A DNA stretch of 64,000 nucleotides, taken from contig NZ_CP031455.1 of assembly GCF_003391135.1 (NCBI RefSeq), forward strand, positions 6,742,001 to 6,806,000, in the 5' to 3' direction. Below are positions 45,822 to 53,487 of the stretch, piece by piece. The notes beneath the pieces were generated by a model. It was given only the letters and a program-made list of their open reading frames with translations. It had not been told where the DNA came from and searched no databases. Source of the stretch: Streptoverticillium olivoreticuli subsp. olivoreticuli. GTDB taxonomy: Bacteria > Actinomycetota > Actinomycetes > Streptomycetales > Streptomycetaceae. How positions within the stretch are numbered: the stretch's first letter is position 1; every line of letters starts with the position of its first letter. The translations under genes and the position numbers were made by a program.

Positions 45822-46667
45822 GTGTTGACGACGACCACCACCAAGGTCCTGGAGCCCGGCGAACTCGACGACGCGCTCGCCGTCCTCGACCGGGATCCCG
45901 TCACCAACGCCTTCGTCGCCGCCCGTGTCCAGGTCGCCGGGCTCGACCCCTGGCGGCTCGGCGGCGAGATGTGGGGCTGGTACGCGGGCGGTCGCCTCGA
46001 ATCCCTCTGCTACGCCGGGGCCAACCTCGTCCCCATCTGCGCGGGCCCCGAGGCCGCGCGCGCCTTCGCCGAACGCGCCCGCCGCGCGGGCCGCCGCTGC
46101 TCCTCCATCGTCGGCCCCGCCGACGCCACCGCCGAGCTGTGGTCGCTCCTCGAACCCCACTGGGGCCCGGCCCGCGAGGTCCGCGCCCACCAGCCGCTGA
46201 TGGAGACCCGGGCCATGCCCGCGGACATCGCGCCCGACCCGCTCGTCCGCCGGATCCGCAAGGACGAGATGGACGTGATCATGCCGGCGTGCGTGGCCAT
46301 GTTCACCGAGGAGGTCGGCATCTCGCCCATGGCGGGCGACGGCGGGCTGCTCTACCAGGCGCGGGTCGCCGAGCTGGTCGGCTCGGGGCGCTCCTTCGCC
46401 CGGATCGAGAACGGCCGGGTCGTCTTCAAGGCGGAGATCGGCGCCGCCACCGCCCGCGCCTGCCAGATCCAGGGCGTCTGGGTCGCCCCCGAACACCGCG
46501 GCCGCGGCCTGTCCGAGACCGGGATGGCGGCGGTGCTGCGCTACGCGCTGCGCGAGGTCTCGCCCGTCGTCAGCCTCTATGTGAACGACTACAACACCGC
46601 GGCCCGGGCCGCGTACCGGCGCGTGGGCTTCGAGGAAGTCGGCGCGTTCATGAGCGTGTTGTTCTGA
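45822..46667 (+). CDS. GNAT acetyltransferase with N-terminal DUF4081-like domain
   Basis: The 281-residue protein has an N-terminal half of the DUF4081 type (residues 1-115, DPVTNAFVAARVQ and WGWYAGGRLESLCYAGAN). The C-terminal half is a GNAT domain with the acetyl-CoA loop VAPEHRGRGLSETG and the late VNDYNTAARAAYRRVGF. It would acetylate an unknown amine. GGTGAGG at 45804-45810 sets GTG 45822; a TTG follows at once. It is the usual neighbour of ispG in Streptomyces. Confidence 0.85.
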   Translation: MLTTTTTKVLEPGELDDALAVLDRDPVTNAFVAARVQVAGLDPWRLGGEMWGWYAGGRLESLCYAGANLVPICAGPEAARAFAERARRAGRRCSSIVGPADATAELWSLLEPHWGPAREVRAHQPLMETRAMPADIAPDPLVRRIRKDEMDVIMPACVAMFTEEVGISPMAGDGGLLYQARVAELVGSGRSFARIENGRVVFKAEIGAATARACQIQGVWVAPEHRGRGLSETGMAAVLRYALREVSPVVSLYVNDYNTAARAAYRRVGFEEVGAFMSVLF

Positions 46668-46710
46668 GACCGGCCCGAACCCGGGCCCGATCCGGCCGCC
46701 CCGCCCCGCG

Positions 46711-46727
46711 GGGGAGGTAGCCTCCCC
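46711..46727 (+). promoter_or_regulatory. Hairpin burying the ribosome binding site of the next gene
   Basis: GGGGAGG (46711-46717) is an ideal anti-16S sequence, and CCTCCCC (46721-46727) is its exact complement three bases later. Two more pairs (46708-46709 with 46728-46729) extend it past a one-base bulge, up to the base before ATG 46730. In the folded mRNA the site would be closed. Confidence 0.6.
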
Positions 46728-46729
46728 GC

Positions 46730-47263
46730 ATGGATGACATCGTGGTCGGGCCGCTCGACCTCGCCGCGCGCGTCGACGAGGCGCTGGGCGTACAGGCGCT
46801 GGCCTTCGGGCTCACCGAGGAAGAGGTGGGCGTACGGCGCCACATCGTGCTCCGGCACCTCGGCTGTCCCGGCGCCCGCGCCCTCGGCGCGACGACGGAG
46901 ACCGGGCGGCTCGTCGGCTTCGTCTACGGCATGCCGAACAGCCGCGGCCACTGGTGGTCCGGCGTCGTCGAACCGTATCTGCGCGCCACCGGCTCCGACG
47001 GCTGGCTCGACGACGCCTTCGTCATCACCGAGCTGCACGTCCACCCCGACTTCCAGAAGAGGGGCATCGGGCGGGCCCTGATCACGACCATCGCCGCGAC
47101 CGCGACCGAGCCCCGCAGCATCCTCTCCGCCATCGACACCGAGAGCCCGGCCCGCGCCCTCTACCGCAGCCTCGGCTACCGCGACCTCGCCCGGCAGGTC
47201 GTCTTCCCGAGCGCCCCGAGCCCCTATGTGGTGATGGGGGCACCGCTGCCGCTGCTGAGCTGA
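46730..47263 (+). CDS. GNAT family N-acetyltransferase
   Basis: The 177-residue protein is a single GNAT domain: ITELHVHPDFQKRGIGRALI is the acetyl-CoA loop and SPARALYRSLGYRDLA the C-terminal helix. The substrate cannot be told. ATG 46730 follows a GGGGAGG twelve bases ahead that is locked in a hairpin. It lies 62 bp after the previous GNAT gene and 84 bp before proS, and is not clearly tied to either. Confidence 0.82.
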   Translation: MDDIVVGPLDLAARVDEALGVQALAFGLTEEEVGVRRHIVLRHLGCPGARALGATTETGRLVGFVYGMPNSRGHWWSGVVEPYLRATGSDGWLDDAFVITELHVHPDFQKRGIGRALITTIAATATEPRSILSAIDTESPARALYRSLGYRDLARQVVFPSAPSPYVVMGAPLPLLS

Positions 47264-47347
47264 CCGCGGCGCCGGAAACCCGTTTCTGCGCCGTCGGTCG
47301 CTGCCGCTAATCTCCTGCCAATCGCACTACGTACGCAGGAGACCACG

Positions 47348-49045
47348 ATGGCCCACGTCCAGCGCATGTCCACGACGATGCTCAAGACACTGCGCGACGA
47401 TCCGGCCGACGCGGAGACCGCCAGCCACAAGCTGCTGGTCCGCGCCGGTTACGTCCGCCGTTCCGCCGCGGGGATCTGGACCTGGCTGCCGCTCGGCAAG
47501 AAGGTGCTGGACAACGTCTCCCGGGTGGTGCGGGAGGAGATGGACGCCATCGGCGGCCAGGAGGTCCTGCTGCCCGCGCTGCTGCCCAAGGAGCCGTACG
47601 AGGCGAGCGGGCGCTGGGGGGAGTACGGCGACCTGCTGTTCCGGCTGAAGGACCGCAAGGGCGCCGAGTATCTCCTCGGACCCACCCACGAGGAGATCTT
47701 CACCCTCACGGTCAAGGACCAGTGCACGTCCTACAAGGACCTGCCCGTGATCCTCTATCAGATCCAGACGAAGTACCGCGACGAGGCGCGGCCCCGCTCG
47801 GGCGTGCTCCGCGGCCGCGAGTTCCAGATGAAGGACTCCTACTCCTTCGACACCACCGACGAGGGCCTCGCCGAGTCCTACCGCCTGCACCGCGAGGCCT
47901 ACACCCGGATCTTCGCCCGGCTCGGCCTGGACTACCGGATCGTCTCCGCCGTCTCGGGCGCCATGGGCGGCTCGGCGTCCGAGGAGTTCCTCGCCCCGGC
48001 CGCGGCCGGGGAGGACACCTTCGTGGACTGCCCGAAGTGCGACTACGCCGCCAACACCGAGGCCGTGACCGTCCGGGCCGAGCCCTCCGACCCCGCGGGA
48101 CACGGGCCCGTCGAGGAGCTCGACACCCCCGACACCCCCACCATCGAGGCCCTCGCCGACCACCTCGGCGTGCCCGCCTCCGCCACCCTCAAGAACCTCC
48201 TCGTCAAGATCGACGGCGAGATCACGGCCATCGGCGTGCCGGGCGACCGCGAGGTGGACCTCGGCAAGCTGGGCGAGCACCTGGCGCCCGCCGTCGTGGA
48301 GTTGGTGACGGCCGAGGACTTCGCGGACCGGCCCGACCTCGTACGGGGCTACGTCGGCCCGCAGGGACTGACGGTGTGTTATATCGCCGACCCCCGGGTG
48401 GCGCCCGGCACGGCCTGGATCACCGGGGCCAACAAGGCGGACACGCACGCCCGGAACGTGGTCTGCGGGCGGGACTTCAAGGTCGACCGGTACCTCGACG
48501 TCGTCGTGGTCCGGCCCGGCGACCCCTGCCCCCGCTGCGGCGCGGGCCTGGAGATCGGCCGGGCGATCGAGATCGGCCACATCTTCCAGCTCGGCAGGAA
48601 GTACGCCGACACCTTCGGCCTCGACGTCCTCGGACAGCAGGGCAAGCCGGTCCGGGTCACCATGGGTTCGTACGGCATCGGCGTCTCCCGCGCGGTCGCC
48701 GCGCTCGCCGAGCAGACCCATGACGGGGCGGGGCTGTGCTGGCCGCGGGAGATCGCCCCCGCGGACGTCCATGTGGTCGCGGCGGGCAAGGCGCTGCAGA
48801 CCGAACTGGCGCTGGACATCGCGGAGAAGCTCGGTGCCTCCGGCGTGCGCGTGCTGGTCGACGACCGGGCGGGCGTCTCGCCGGGCGTGAAGTTCACGGA
48901 CGCGGAGCTGATCGGTGTGCCGACGATTCTGGTCGTGGGGCGTGGGGCCGCCGACGGTGTGGTGGAGCTGAAGGATCGGCGTACGGGGGCTCGCGAGGAG
49001 CTGCCGGTGCCAGAGGCGCTGGAGCGGGTGCGGTCACTGGCCTGA
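47348..49045 (+). CDS. proS: Prolyl-tRNA synthetase (bacterial type with editing domain)
   Basis: The 565-residue class II synthetase charges tRNA-Pro. Motif 2 (RDEARPRSGVLRGREFQMKD) and motif 3 (GSYGIGVSRAVAALAE) are present, with an inserted editing domain (about residues 225-390) that removes misacylated alanine; PTHEEIF marks the bacterial form. AGGAG at 47337-47341 sets ATG 47348. TAATCT at 47308-47313 could be its -10. The dispersed palindromic repeat follows the stop. Confidence 0.95.
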   Translation: MAHVQRMSTTMLKTLRDDPADAETASHKLLVRAGYVRRSAAGIWTWLPLGKKVLDNVSRVVREEMDAIGGQEVLLPALLPKEPYEASGRWGEYGDLLFRLKDRKGAEYLLGPTHEEIFTLTVKDQCTSYKDLPVILYQIQTKYRDEARPRSGVLRGREFQMKDSYSFDTTDEGLAESYRLHREAYTRIFARLGLDYRIVSAVSGAMGGSASEEFLAPAAAGEDTFVDCPKCDYAANTEAVTVRAEPSDPAGHGPVEELDTPDTPTIEALADHLGVPASATLKNLLVKIDGEITAIGVPGDREVDLGKLGEHLAPAVVELVTAEDFADRPDLVRGYVGPQGLTVCYIADPRVAPGTAWITGANKADTHARNVVCGRDFKVDRYLDVVVVRPGDPCPRCGAGLEIGRAIEIGHIFQLGRKYADTFGLDVLGQQGKPVRVTMGSYGIGVSRAVAALAEQTHDGAGLCWPREIAPADVHVVAAGKALQTELALDIAEKLGASGVRVLVDDRAGVSPGVKFTDAELIGVPTILVVGRGAADGVVELKDRRTGAREELPVPEALERVRSLA

Positions 49046-49057
49046 CGGGCGGTTTTC

Positions 49058-49194
49058 TTTCCCCTACCCGCCCCTTCCCGAAACTGGGGGCCAAGCCCCC
49101 AGACCCCCGGGGTACGCAAAATTCAGCCCGTCCGGCGTTTGAGGACCGGGGTCCGGGGCGGAGCCCCGGTTCGGGAAGGGGCGGGTAGGGGAAA
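49058..49194. repeat. Palindromic intergenic repeat (copy 2), bidirectional terminator
   Basis: A 25-bp perfect inverted repeat (49058-49082 with 49170-49194) encloses 87 bases. Inside are an 8-bp hairpin (49084-49091 with 49095-49102), the core shared with 36754-36785 (49114-49146), and a second hairpin (CCGGGGC at 49153, GCCCCGG at 49163). It exactly fills the gap between the convergent proS and kinase-like genes and probably ends transcription from both sides. The layout suggests a mobile or amplified palindromic unit. Confidence 0.88.
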
Positions 49195-49203
49195 AGCCAC
49201 CCG

Positions 49204-50133
49204 CTACAGCAACCCCGCGAACTCCAGCAAGAGTTCACCCCGCCCCCGGCGCCCGGCGGCAAGCTCGGTCACTCCGGAGGACACCGCACGGAACAGCGCC
49301 CACCCCCGCACCCGCTCCACCGGCACATCCAGCGAATCCGAAAGCTTCGACACCCGCCGCCGCGCCGCGGCAGCCGCGCCCGGCGCGGCCAGCAGCGTGT
49401 CGACGCGGTCGCGGACCAGCCACGCCAGGTCGTACGCCCGCTCGCCGGTCAGCGGCCGCGGGCCGACGGCCAGCCACGGTGCCCGGTCACCGGCCAGCAC
49501 ATTGCCCTGGTGGAACTCCCCGTGCAGCAGCACGGGTTCCTCCGTCGCGTCCGCCGCCAGCGCGTCCCGGAGCTCCAGCGCCTCGTCGACGGCGGTCCGG
49601 GCGTCCGCCGCCCACGGCTGTTCCCGGTGCTCGCGCAGGGTCGCCGCGAGGGCCGCCGTGTGCTCGGCGACGTCACCGAACGGGTGGCCTTCACCGGCCG
49701 GCACCCACAGCCGCTGGAGCACCGCGGCCGCCTCCAGCTGCGCCTTCGGCTCCGCGAGCGAGCGCAGGCTGATGTCGCCGTGCAGCCGTTCCAGCAGCAG
49801 CGCCCCGGCCTCCGGGTCCACCCGCAGCGGCCGCACCGCGTACAGGCCGTCCCACCGGGCGAGCGCCGCGTGCTCCAGTGCCGCCGTGCCGTCGGGCGGG
49901 CACAGCTTGAGGGCGGCGGGGGTGCCGTCGGGCAGCCGCACGAGGAGGACCATGCTGGTCCGCCCGCCGGGCTCCTGCACCCGTTCGAGTGTCAATTCCC
50001 AGCGCCGCAGGCACTCCTGGGCGGTTTCCGGCAGCGCGGCGAGCCAGCGGCGCACCGGGCCGTCCGGGGGTTCGGAGCTCAGGGTCCGCACCAGCCGCTC
50101 CGGCGGTTCGAGGCGGTTGTTCGCGTTGGTCAT
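49204..50133 (-). CDS. Aminoglycoside-phosphotransferase-fold protein, possible pseudokinase
   Basis: The 309-residue protein matches the APH(6)/hydroxyurea phosphotransferase family along its length: an N-lobe with K76 (AALKLCPPDG), the catalytic loop at 204-211 and the PL-GERAYDLAWL helix. Two key residues differ. The catalytic HGD reads HGE (E206), and the metal-binding Asp of the IDPKP motif is G224 (VGPRP). N211 remains. Both were confirmed on the DNA. It is either inactive or altered in mechanism. ATG 50133 opens the domain. It lies last in a minus-strand group. Confidence 0.8.
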   Translation of the reverse strand: MTNANNRLEPPERLVRTLSSEPPDGPVRRWLAALPETAQECLRRWELTLERVQEPGGRTSMVLLVRLPDGTPAALKLCPPDGTAALEHAALARWDGLYAVRPLRVDPEAGALLLERLHGDISLRSLAEPKAQLEAAAVLQRLWVPAGEGHPFGDVAEHTAALAATLREHREQPWAADARTAVDEALELRDALAADATEEPVLLHGEFHQGNVLAGDRAPWLAVGPRPLTGERAYDLAWLVRDRVDTLLAAPGAAAAARRRVSKLSDSLDVPVERVRGWALFRAVSSGVTELAAGRRGRGELLLEFAGLL

Positions 50134-50162
50134 CCCTGCGCTGTCCTTTTCGTCTTCGCTGG

Positions 50163-50657
50163 TCAGGCGCGGTCCGGCGAACCGCTGGGGGAGGCGGTCG
50201 GCCCCCCGGCCGCGGCCCGCTCGACGAGCCCAGGGAAGGCTACGCTGCCCCCGCTCCAGCGCACCGCCCGCACCGCCGCCTCCCGCAGCGCGGCGGCCGC
50301 GTCCCGGCGGAGGGCGCCCGTGGCGGCCCGTACGAGATCGGCGTAGACGTCCGCGACGCGGCTCTCCAGCTCCGCGCCCAGCCGCACCGCGGCCGCCGCG
50401 TCGGACACCGGGAACGGCAGCGCGTAGGCCGCGGCCGCCGCCTCGGGCGCGCCGCCCAGGTCCCGTACGGCGCGGCTCATCGCGTCGCGCCGCACCCGGT
50501 GCGCGTCGTACGCCTCGCGGGCCAGGGCGGCGTGCGCCTCGTCGACGCGCGCGCCGACCACCCCGTACCCGTACACCGCCGCGTGTTCCGCGGCGAGGGC
50601 CGCCTGCGCCGCGTCCAGGGTCCGGCTCCGCGCGGTGGCGGAGGGGGACTGCGTCAT
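50163..50657 (-). CDS. Ferritin-like DUF4439 protein
   Basis: The 164-residue alpha-helical protein has the DUF4439 pattern AALAAEHAAVYGYGVVGARV followed by AHRVRRDAM. That is a ferritin-like four-helix fold whose metal-binding ability is untested. It has no signal peptide. Its ATG overlaps the stop of the upstream lipoprotein gene (ATGA), so the two are made together. Function is unknown; the pair is widespread in Streptomyces next to rimP. Confidence 0.82.
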   Translation of the reverse strand: MTQSPSATARSRTLDAAQAALAAEHAAVYGYGVVGARVDEAHAALAREAYDAHRVRRDAMSRAVRDLGGAPEAAAAAYALPFPVSDAAAAVRLGAELESRVADVYADLVRAATGALRRDAAAALREAAVRAVRWSGGSVAFPGLVERAAAGGPTASPSGSPDRA

Positions 50658-51211
50658 GAGCCGCCTCCGAGCAGGAAGACATGGCCCGCGCCCGCCGCCG
50701 CGACGGACGCCAGCAGCCGGGCGAGCTCGGGCGGCGCGCCGACGAGAGCGGCCGTACGGGCGTCCAGGACGCGCCGCTCGGCTTCGGCGAGTTGGGCCAG
50801 GGCCTCCTTCTCGTCCCCGGGGACGCCCGCCGCCGAAGGGGGAGGGGAGGAGGGCGAAGCGGAACCGGAAGCGGAGGACGAGGTGGCCGCTCCGAACGCC
50901 TCCGCGTGCAGGGCGACCTCGGCCCGCAGCGGCCGCAGCCGGGGCGCGAGCGCGTCGTGCGCGCCGATCGTCGCGTCGTACCGCTCCAGCAGTCCCACCG
51001 AGTCCCGCCCGGCGGCGTCCCGCAGCCGGTTGGCCGTGGACGTCCGCTCGCCGGTGCCCGCGGCACCGTCCGAGCACCCGGTCAAAAGCGCCGCGGCGCC
51101 GCCGGTCAGCAGGGCCGCGCCGCCCGCCAGTACCCCGCGTCTGCGCGGGCCGGCAGCGCCCCGCGTCGTCGTCGTGAGCGCCACGATCCTCTTTCCGCCA
51201 GGTCCCGTCAT
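50654..51211 (-). CDS. Putative lipoprotein of unknown function
   Basis: This protein of about 185 residues has an Arg-rich N-terminus (PRRRGVLAGG), a long Ala/Gly/Leu core and an LLTGC lipobox, so it is probably a Tat-exported lipoprotein. The rest is helical with a Ser/Pro-rich loop (SASGSASPSSPPPS). The start is uncertain: ATG 51211, or GTG 51184 just after AGAGG. It is co-transcribed with the DUF4439 gene and divergent from rimP. Confidence 0.72.
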   Translation of the reverse strand: MTGPGGKRIVALTTTTRGAAGPRRRGVLAGGAALLTGGAAALLTGCSDGAAGTGERTSTANRLRDAAGRDSVGLLERYDATIGAHDALAPRLRPLRAEVALHAEAFGAATSSSASGSASPSSPPPSAAGVPGDEKEALAQLAEAERRVLDARTAALVGAPPELARLLASVAAAGAGHVFLLGGGS

Positions 51212-51354
51212 GATCACCGCCCGCGAGCGTACCCGCGCGCGGGCGCGAGGCCGGGGAGCAGGGACCGAATCGTCAGTCGGCTGCCGGAACAGATAGGCTT
51301 TGACCTGACACGCGACTTTCCCACAACAGCACACGCGGCCGAGGAGTCACCCGG

Positions 51355-51888
51355 ATGAGCACCACCCAGAGCGAGAGGCTGCGCGAGCTGCTGGCCCCTC
51401 TCGTCAGCGCGCGAGAGCTGGATCTGGAAGAGGTCGAGGTGACCACCGCGGGCAAGCGCCGCGTGCTGCGCATTGTGGTGGACTCCGACGCGGGCGTCGA
51501 GCTGGACGAGTGCGCCGAGGTCAGCCGCGCCGTCTCCGAGAAGCTCGACGAGACCGACGCCATGGGCGGAGCCCCGTACGTCCTGGAGGTCACCTCTCCC
51601 GGCGCCGACCGCCCCCTGACCGAGCACCGCCACTATGTGCGCGCCACCGGCCGCCTGATGAAGGCGCAGCTGACCGAGGGCGGCGAGCTCGTCGCCCGGA
51701 TCGTCGCCGTGGACGACGAGGGCCTGGACCTGGAGGTCCCCGGGGTGAAGGGCCGCAAGCCCACCTCCCGGCGGCTCGCCTTCGGCGAGATCGCGAAGGC
51801 CCGCGTCGAGGTCGAGTTCAACCGCAAGTCCGACGACAAGGCCGCCGAGGCCATTGACGAAACCGACGAGAGCCAAGAGGAGGCGTAG
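51355..51888 (+). CDS. rimP: Ribosome maturation factor
   Basis: RimP helps assemble the 30S subunit. The 177-residue protein has the two-domain RimP pattern (VDSDAGVELDECAEVSRAVS; YVLEVTSPGADRPL) and an acidic actinobacterial C-terminal tail. GAGGAG ahead sets ATG 51355. It opens the rimP-nusA-ylxR-infB operon. TAGGCT at 51294-51299 could be its -10. Its stop lies two bases before the nusA GTG. Confidence 0.95.
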   Translation: MSTTQSERLRELLAPLVSARELDLEEVEVTTAGKRRVLRIVVDSDAGVELDECAEVSRAVSEKLDETDAMGGAPYVLEVTSPGADRPLTEHRHYVRATGRLMKAQLTEGGELVARIVAVDDEGLDLEVPGVKGRKPTSRRLAFGEIAKARVEVEFNRKSDDKAAEAIDETDESQEEA

Positions 51889-51890
51889 CC

Positions 51891-52880
51891 GTGGACATCG
51901 ACATGAGTGCCCTGCGGGGTCTGGTGCGAGAGAAGGAGATCTCCTTCGACCTGTTGGTCGAGGCGATCGAGTCGGCCCTCCTCATCGCGTACCACCGCAC
52001 CGAGGGAAGCCGCCGCCGCGCCCGCGTGGAGCTGGACCGGGCCACCGGCCATGTGACGGTCTGGGCCAAGGAGGACCCGCAGGACCTGGAGGAGGGCGAG
52101 GAGCCCCGCGAGTTCGACGACACCCCGTCCGGTTTCGGCCGGATCGCCGCGACCACCGCCAAGCAGGTCATCCTCCAGCGTCTGCGCGACGCCGAGGACG
52201 AGATCACTTTCGGTGAGTTCGCGGGCCGTGAGGGCGACGTCGTCGCGGGCATCGTCCAGCAGGGCAAGGACCCGAAGAACGTCCTGGTCGACATCGGCAA
52301 GCTGGAGGCCATCCTGCCGGTGCAGGAGCAGGTCCCCGGCGAGGAGTACAAGCACGGCACCCGCCTGCGGACGTACGTCGTCCGGGTGGCGAAGGGCGTC
52401 CGCGGCCCGTCCGTGACGCTCTCGCGCACCCACCCCAGCCTGGTGAAGAAGCTCTTCGCCATGGAGGTGCCGGAGATCGCCGACGGTTCGGTGGAGATCG
52501 CCGCCATCGCCCGCGAGGCCGGCCACCGCACCAAGATCGCGGTGCGCTCGACCCGCTCCGGGCTGAACGCCAAGGGCGCCTGCATCGGCCCGATGGGCGG
52601 CCGTGTCCGCGCGGTCATGGCCGAGCTGCACGGCGAGAAGATCGACATCGTCGACTGGTCGGACGACCCGGCCGAGCTGGTGGCCCACGCGCTATCCCCC
52701 GCACGGGTGAGCAAGGTCGAGGTCGTGGACTTCGGCGCGCGCTCCGCCCGGGTGACCGTGCCGGACTACCAGCTGTCCCTCGCCATCGGCAAGGAGGGGC
52801 AGAACGCCCGCCTCGCCGCCCGCCTCACCGGCTGGCGCATCGACATCCGCCCCGACACGGAGCAGTCCGACCAGGACTGA
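51891..52880 (+). CDS. nusA: Transcription termination/antitermination factor NusA
   Basis: The 329-residue NusA binds RNA polymerase and controls pausing and termination. It has the N-terminal polymerase-binding domain, an S1 domain (about 135-200) and two KH domains (SGLNAKGACIGPMGGRVRAV; LAIGKEGQNARLAARLTGW). It lacks the acidic C-terminal repeats of proteobacterial NusA, as expected for actinobacteria. AGAGGAGG overlaps the rimP end and sets GTG 51891. Confidence 0.95.
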   Translation: MDIDMSALRGLVREKEISFDLLVEAIESALLIAYHRTEGSRRRARVELDRATGHVTVWAKEDPQDLEEGEEPREFDDTPSGFGRIAATTAKQVILQRLRDAEDEITFGEFAGREGDVVAGIVQQGKDPKNVLVDIGKLEAILPVQEQVPGEEYKHGTRLRTYVVRVAKGVRGPSVTLSRTHPSLVKKLFAMEVPEIADGSVEIAAIAREAGHRTKIAVRSTRSGLNAKGACIGPMGGRVRAVMAELHGEKIDIVDWSDDPAELVAHALSPARVSKVEVVDFGARSARVTVPDYQLSLAIGKEGQNARLAARLTGWRIDIRPDTEQSDQD

Positions 52881-52888
52881 TGTCGAGG

Positions 52889-52945
52889 CCGGCGCCCCCG
52901 GGGCGCCGGTCCGTGGACTTCGGGGCCCGCCGCGGGCGGGCCCCG
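52889..52945 (+). terminator. Tandem hairpins between nusA and ylxR
   Basis: Two perfect stems follow nusA: 9 bp (52889-52897 with 52901-52909) and 11 bp (52921-52931 with 52935-52945), each with a 3-nt loop. Neither has a T-run. They may terminate or attenuate read-through into ylxR-infB, a possible point of NusA self-control. Confidence 0.7.
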
Positions 52946-53035
52946 GGAGCAGGCCGCACAGTGTGGCCGAAACGTATTCGTGCCCGATCACGGACCCCCA
53001 GGGGCGAGGTCGGTGCGGGGAGGTAGACTTAATCA

Positions 53036-53314
53036 GTGTCTGGCCGGACGCATGCCCGCGCATGCCCTGAGCGAACCTGTGTGGGATGCCGGGAGCGAGC
53101 GGCCAAGGGCGATCTGTTGCGGATCGTGATGATCGAGGGCGCCTGCGTCCCCGACCCTCGCGGTACGCTGCCCGGCCGGGGTGCCTCCGTGCACCCCACA
53201 CTGGTCTGTCTCGACCTGGCGGTCCGCCGCAGGGCGTTCCCCCGGGCCTTCAAGGCCCAGGGGCCGCTCGAGGTGGCGGCGCTGCGCCGATTCATCGAGC
53301 GGATCGATGAGTAA
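53036..53314 (+). CDS. ylxR: YlxR family RNA-binding protein (DUF448)
   Basis: The 92-residue basic protein carries the YlxR signature TCVGCRERAAKGDLLRIV and GRGASVHP, and family members bind RNA or the nucleoid. The GTG at 53036 follows GGGGAGG (53017-53023) at 12 bases. TAGACT at 53024-53029 sits six bases before the GTG, the pattern of leaderless actinobacterial transcripts, so two start modes may exist. It lies between nusA and infB as in most bacteria. Confidence 0.92.
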   Translation: MSGRTHARACPERTCVGCRERAAKGDLLRIVMIEGACVPDPRGTLPGRGASVHPTLVCLDLAVRRRAFPRAFKAQGPLEVAALRRFIERIDE

Positions 53315-53393
53315 GGACAGCACCGGCAGGCAACACCGTAAGAAGAACGGCACGGGAAACCGTGCGGTCAGGTACCTCGCGAGTTGGAAGTAG
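53307..53393 (+). CDS. Possible 28-residue basic peptide overlapping ylxR
   Basis: ATG 53307 opens a frame of 28 codons overlapping the last eight bases of ylxR in another frame. The peptide MSKDSTGRQHRKKNGTG... is strongly basic and ends in VRYLASWK. Its start context CGATGAGTA matches the repeat unit further down. It could be translated by re-initiation after ylxR. No homologue is known to me. Confidence 0.35.
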   Translation: MSKDSTGRQHRKKNGTGNRAVRYLASWK

Positions 53394-53403
53394 GTCGAGA
53401 TTG

Positions 53404-53448
53404 CGATGAGCACTCGATGAGTACGCGATGAGTACGCCCATGAAGTAG
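53404..53448 (+). promoter_or_regulatory. Tandem 11-bp repeat forming three overlapping micro-ORFs
   Basis: Three 11-bp units (53404-53414, 53415-53425, 53426-53436) read CGATGAGCACT, CGATGAGTACG and CGATGAGTACG. They create ATG-started frames MSTR-stop (53406-53420), MSTR-stop (53417-53431) and MSTPMK-stop (53428-53448), each overlapping the next by ATGA. The last ends 39 bases before the infB GTG. This looks like a leader-peptide ladder for infB. Confidence 0.5.
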
Positions 53449-53487
53449 CGACGGTCCGGTGGACACCCCGGACCTAGAAGGAGCGAA

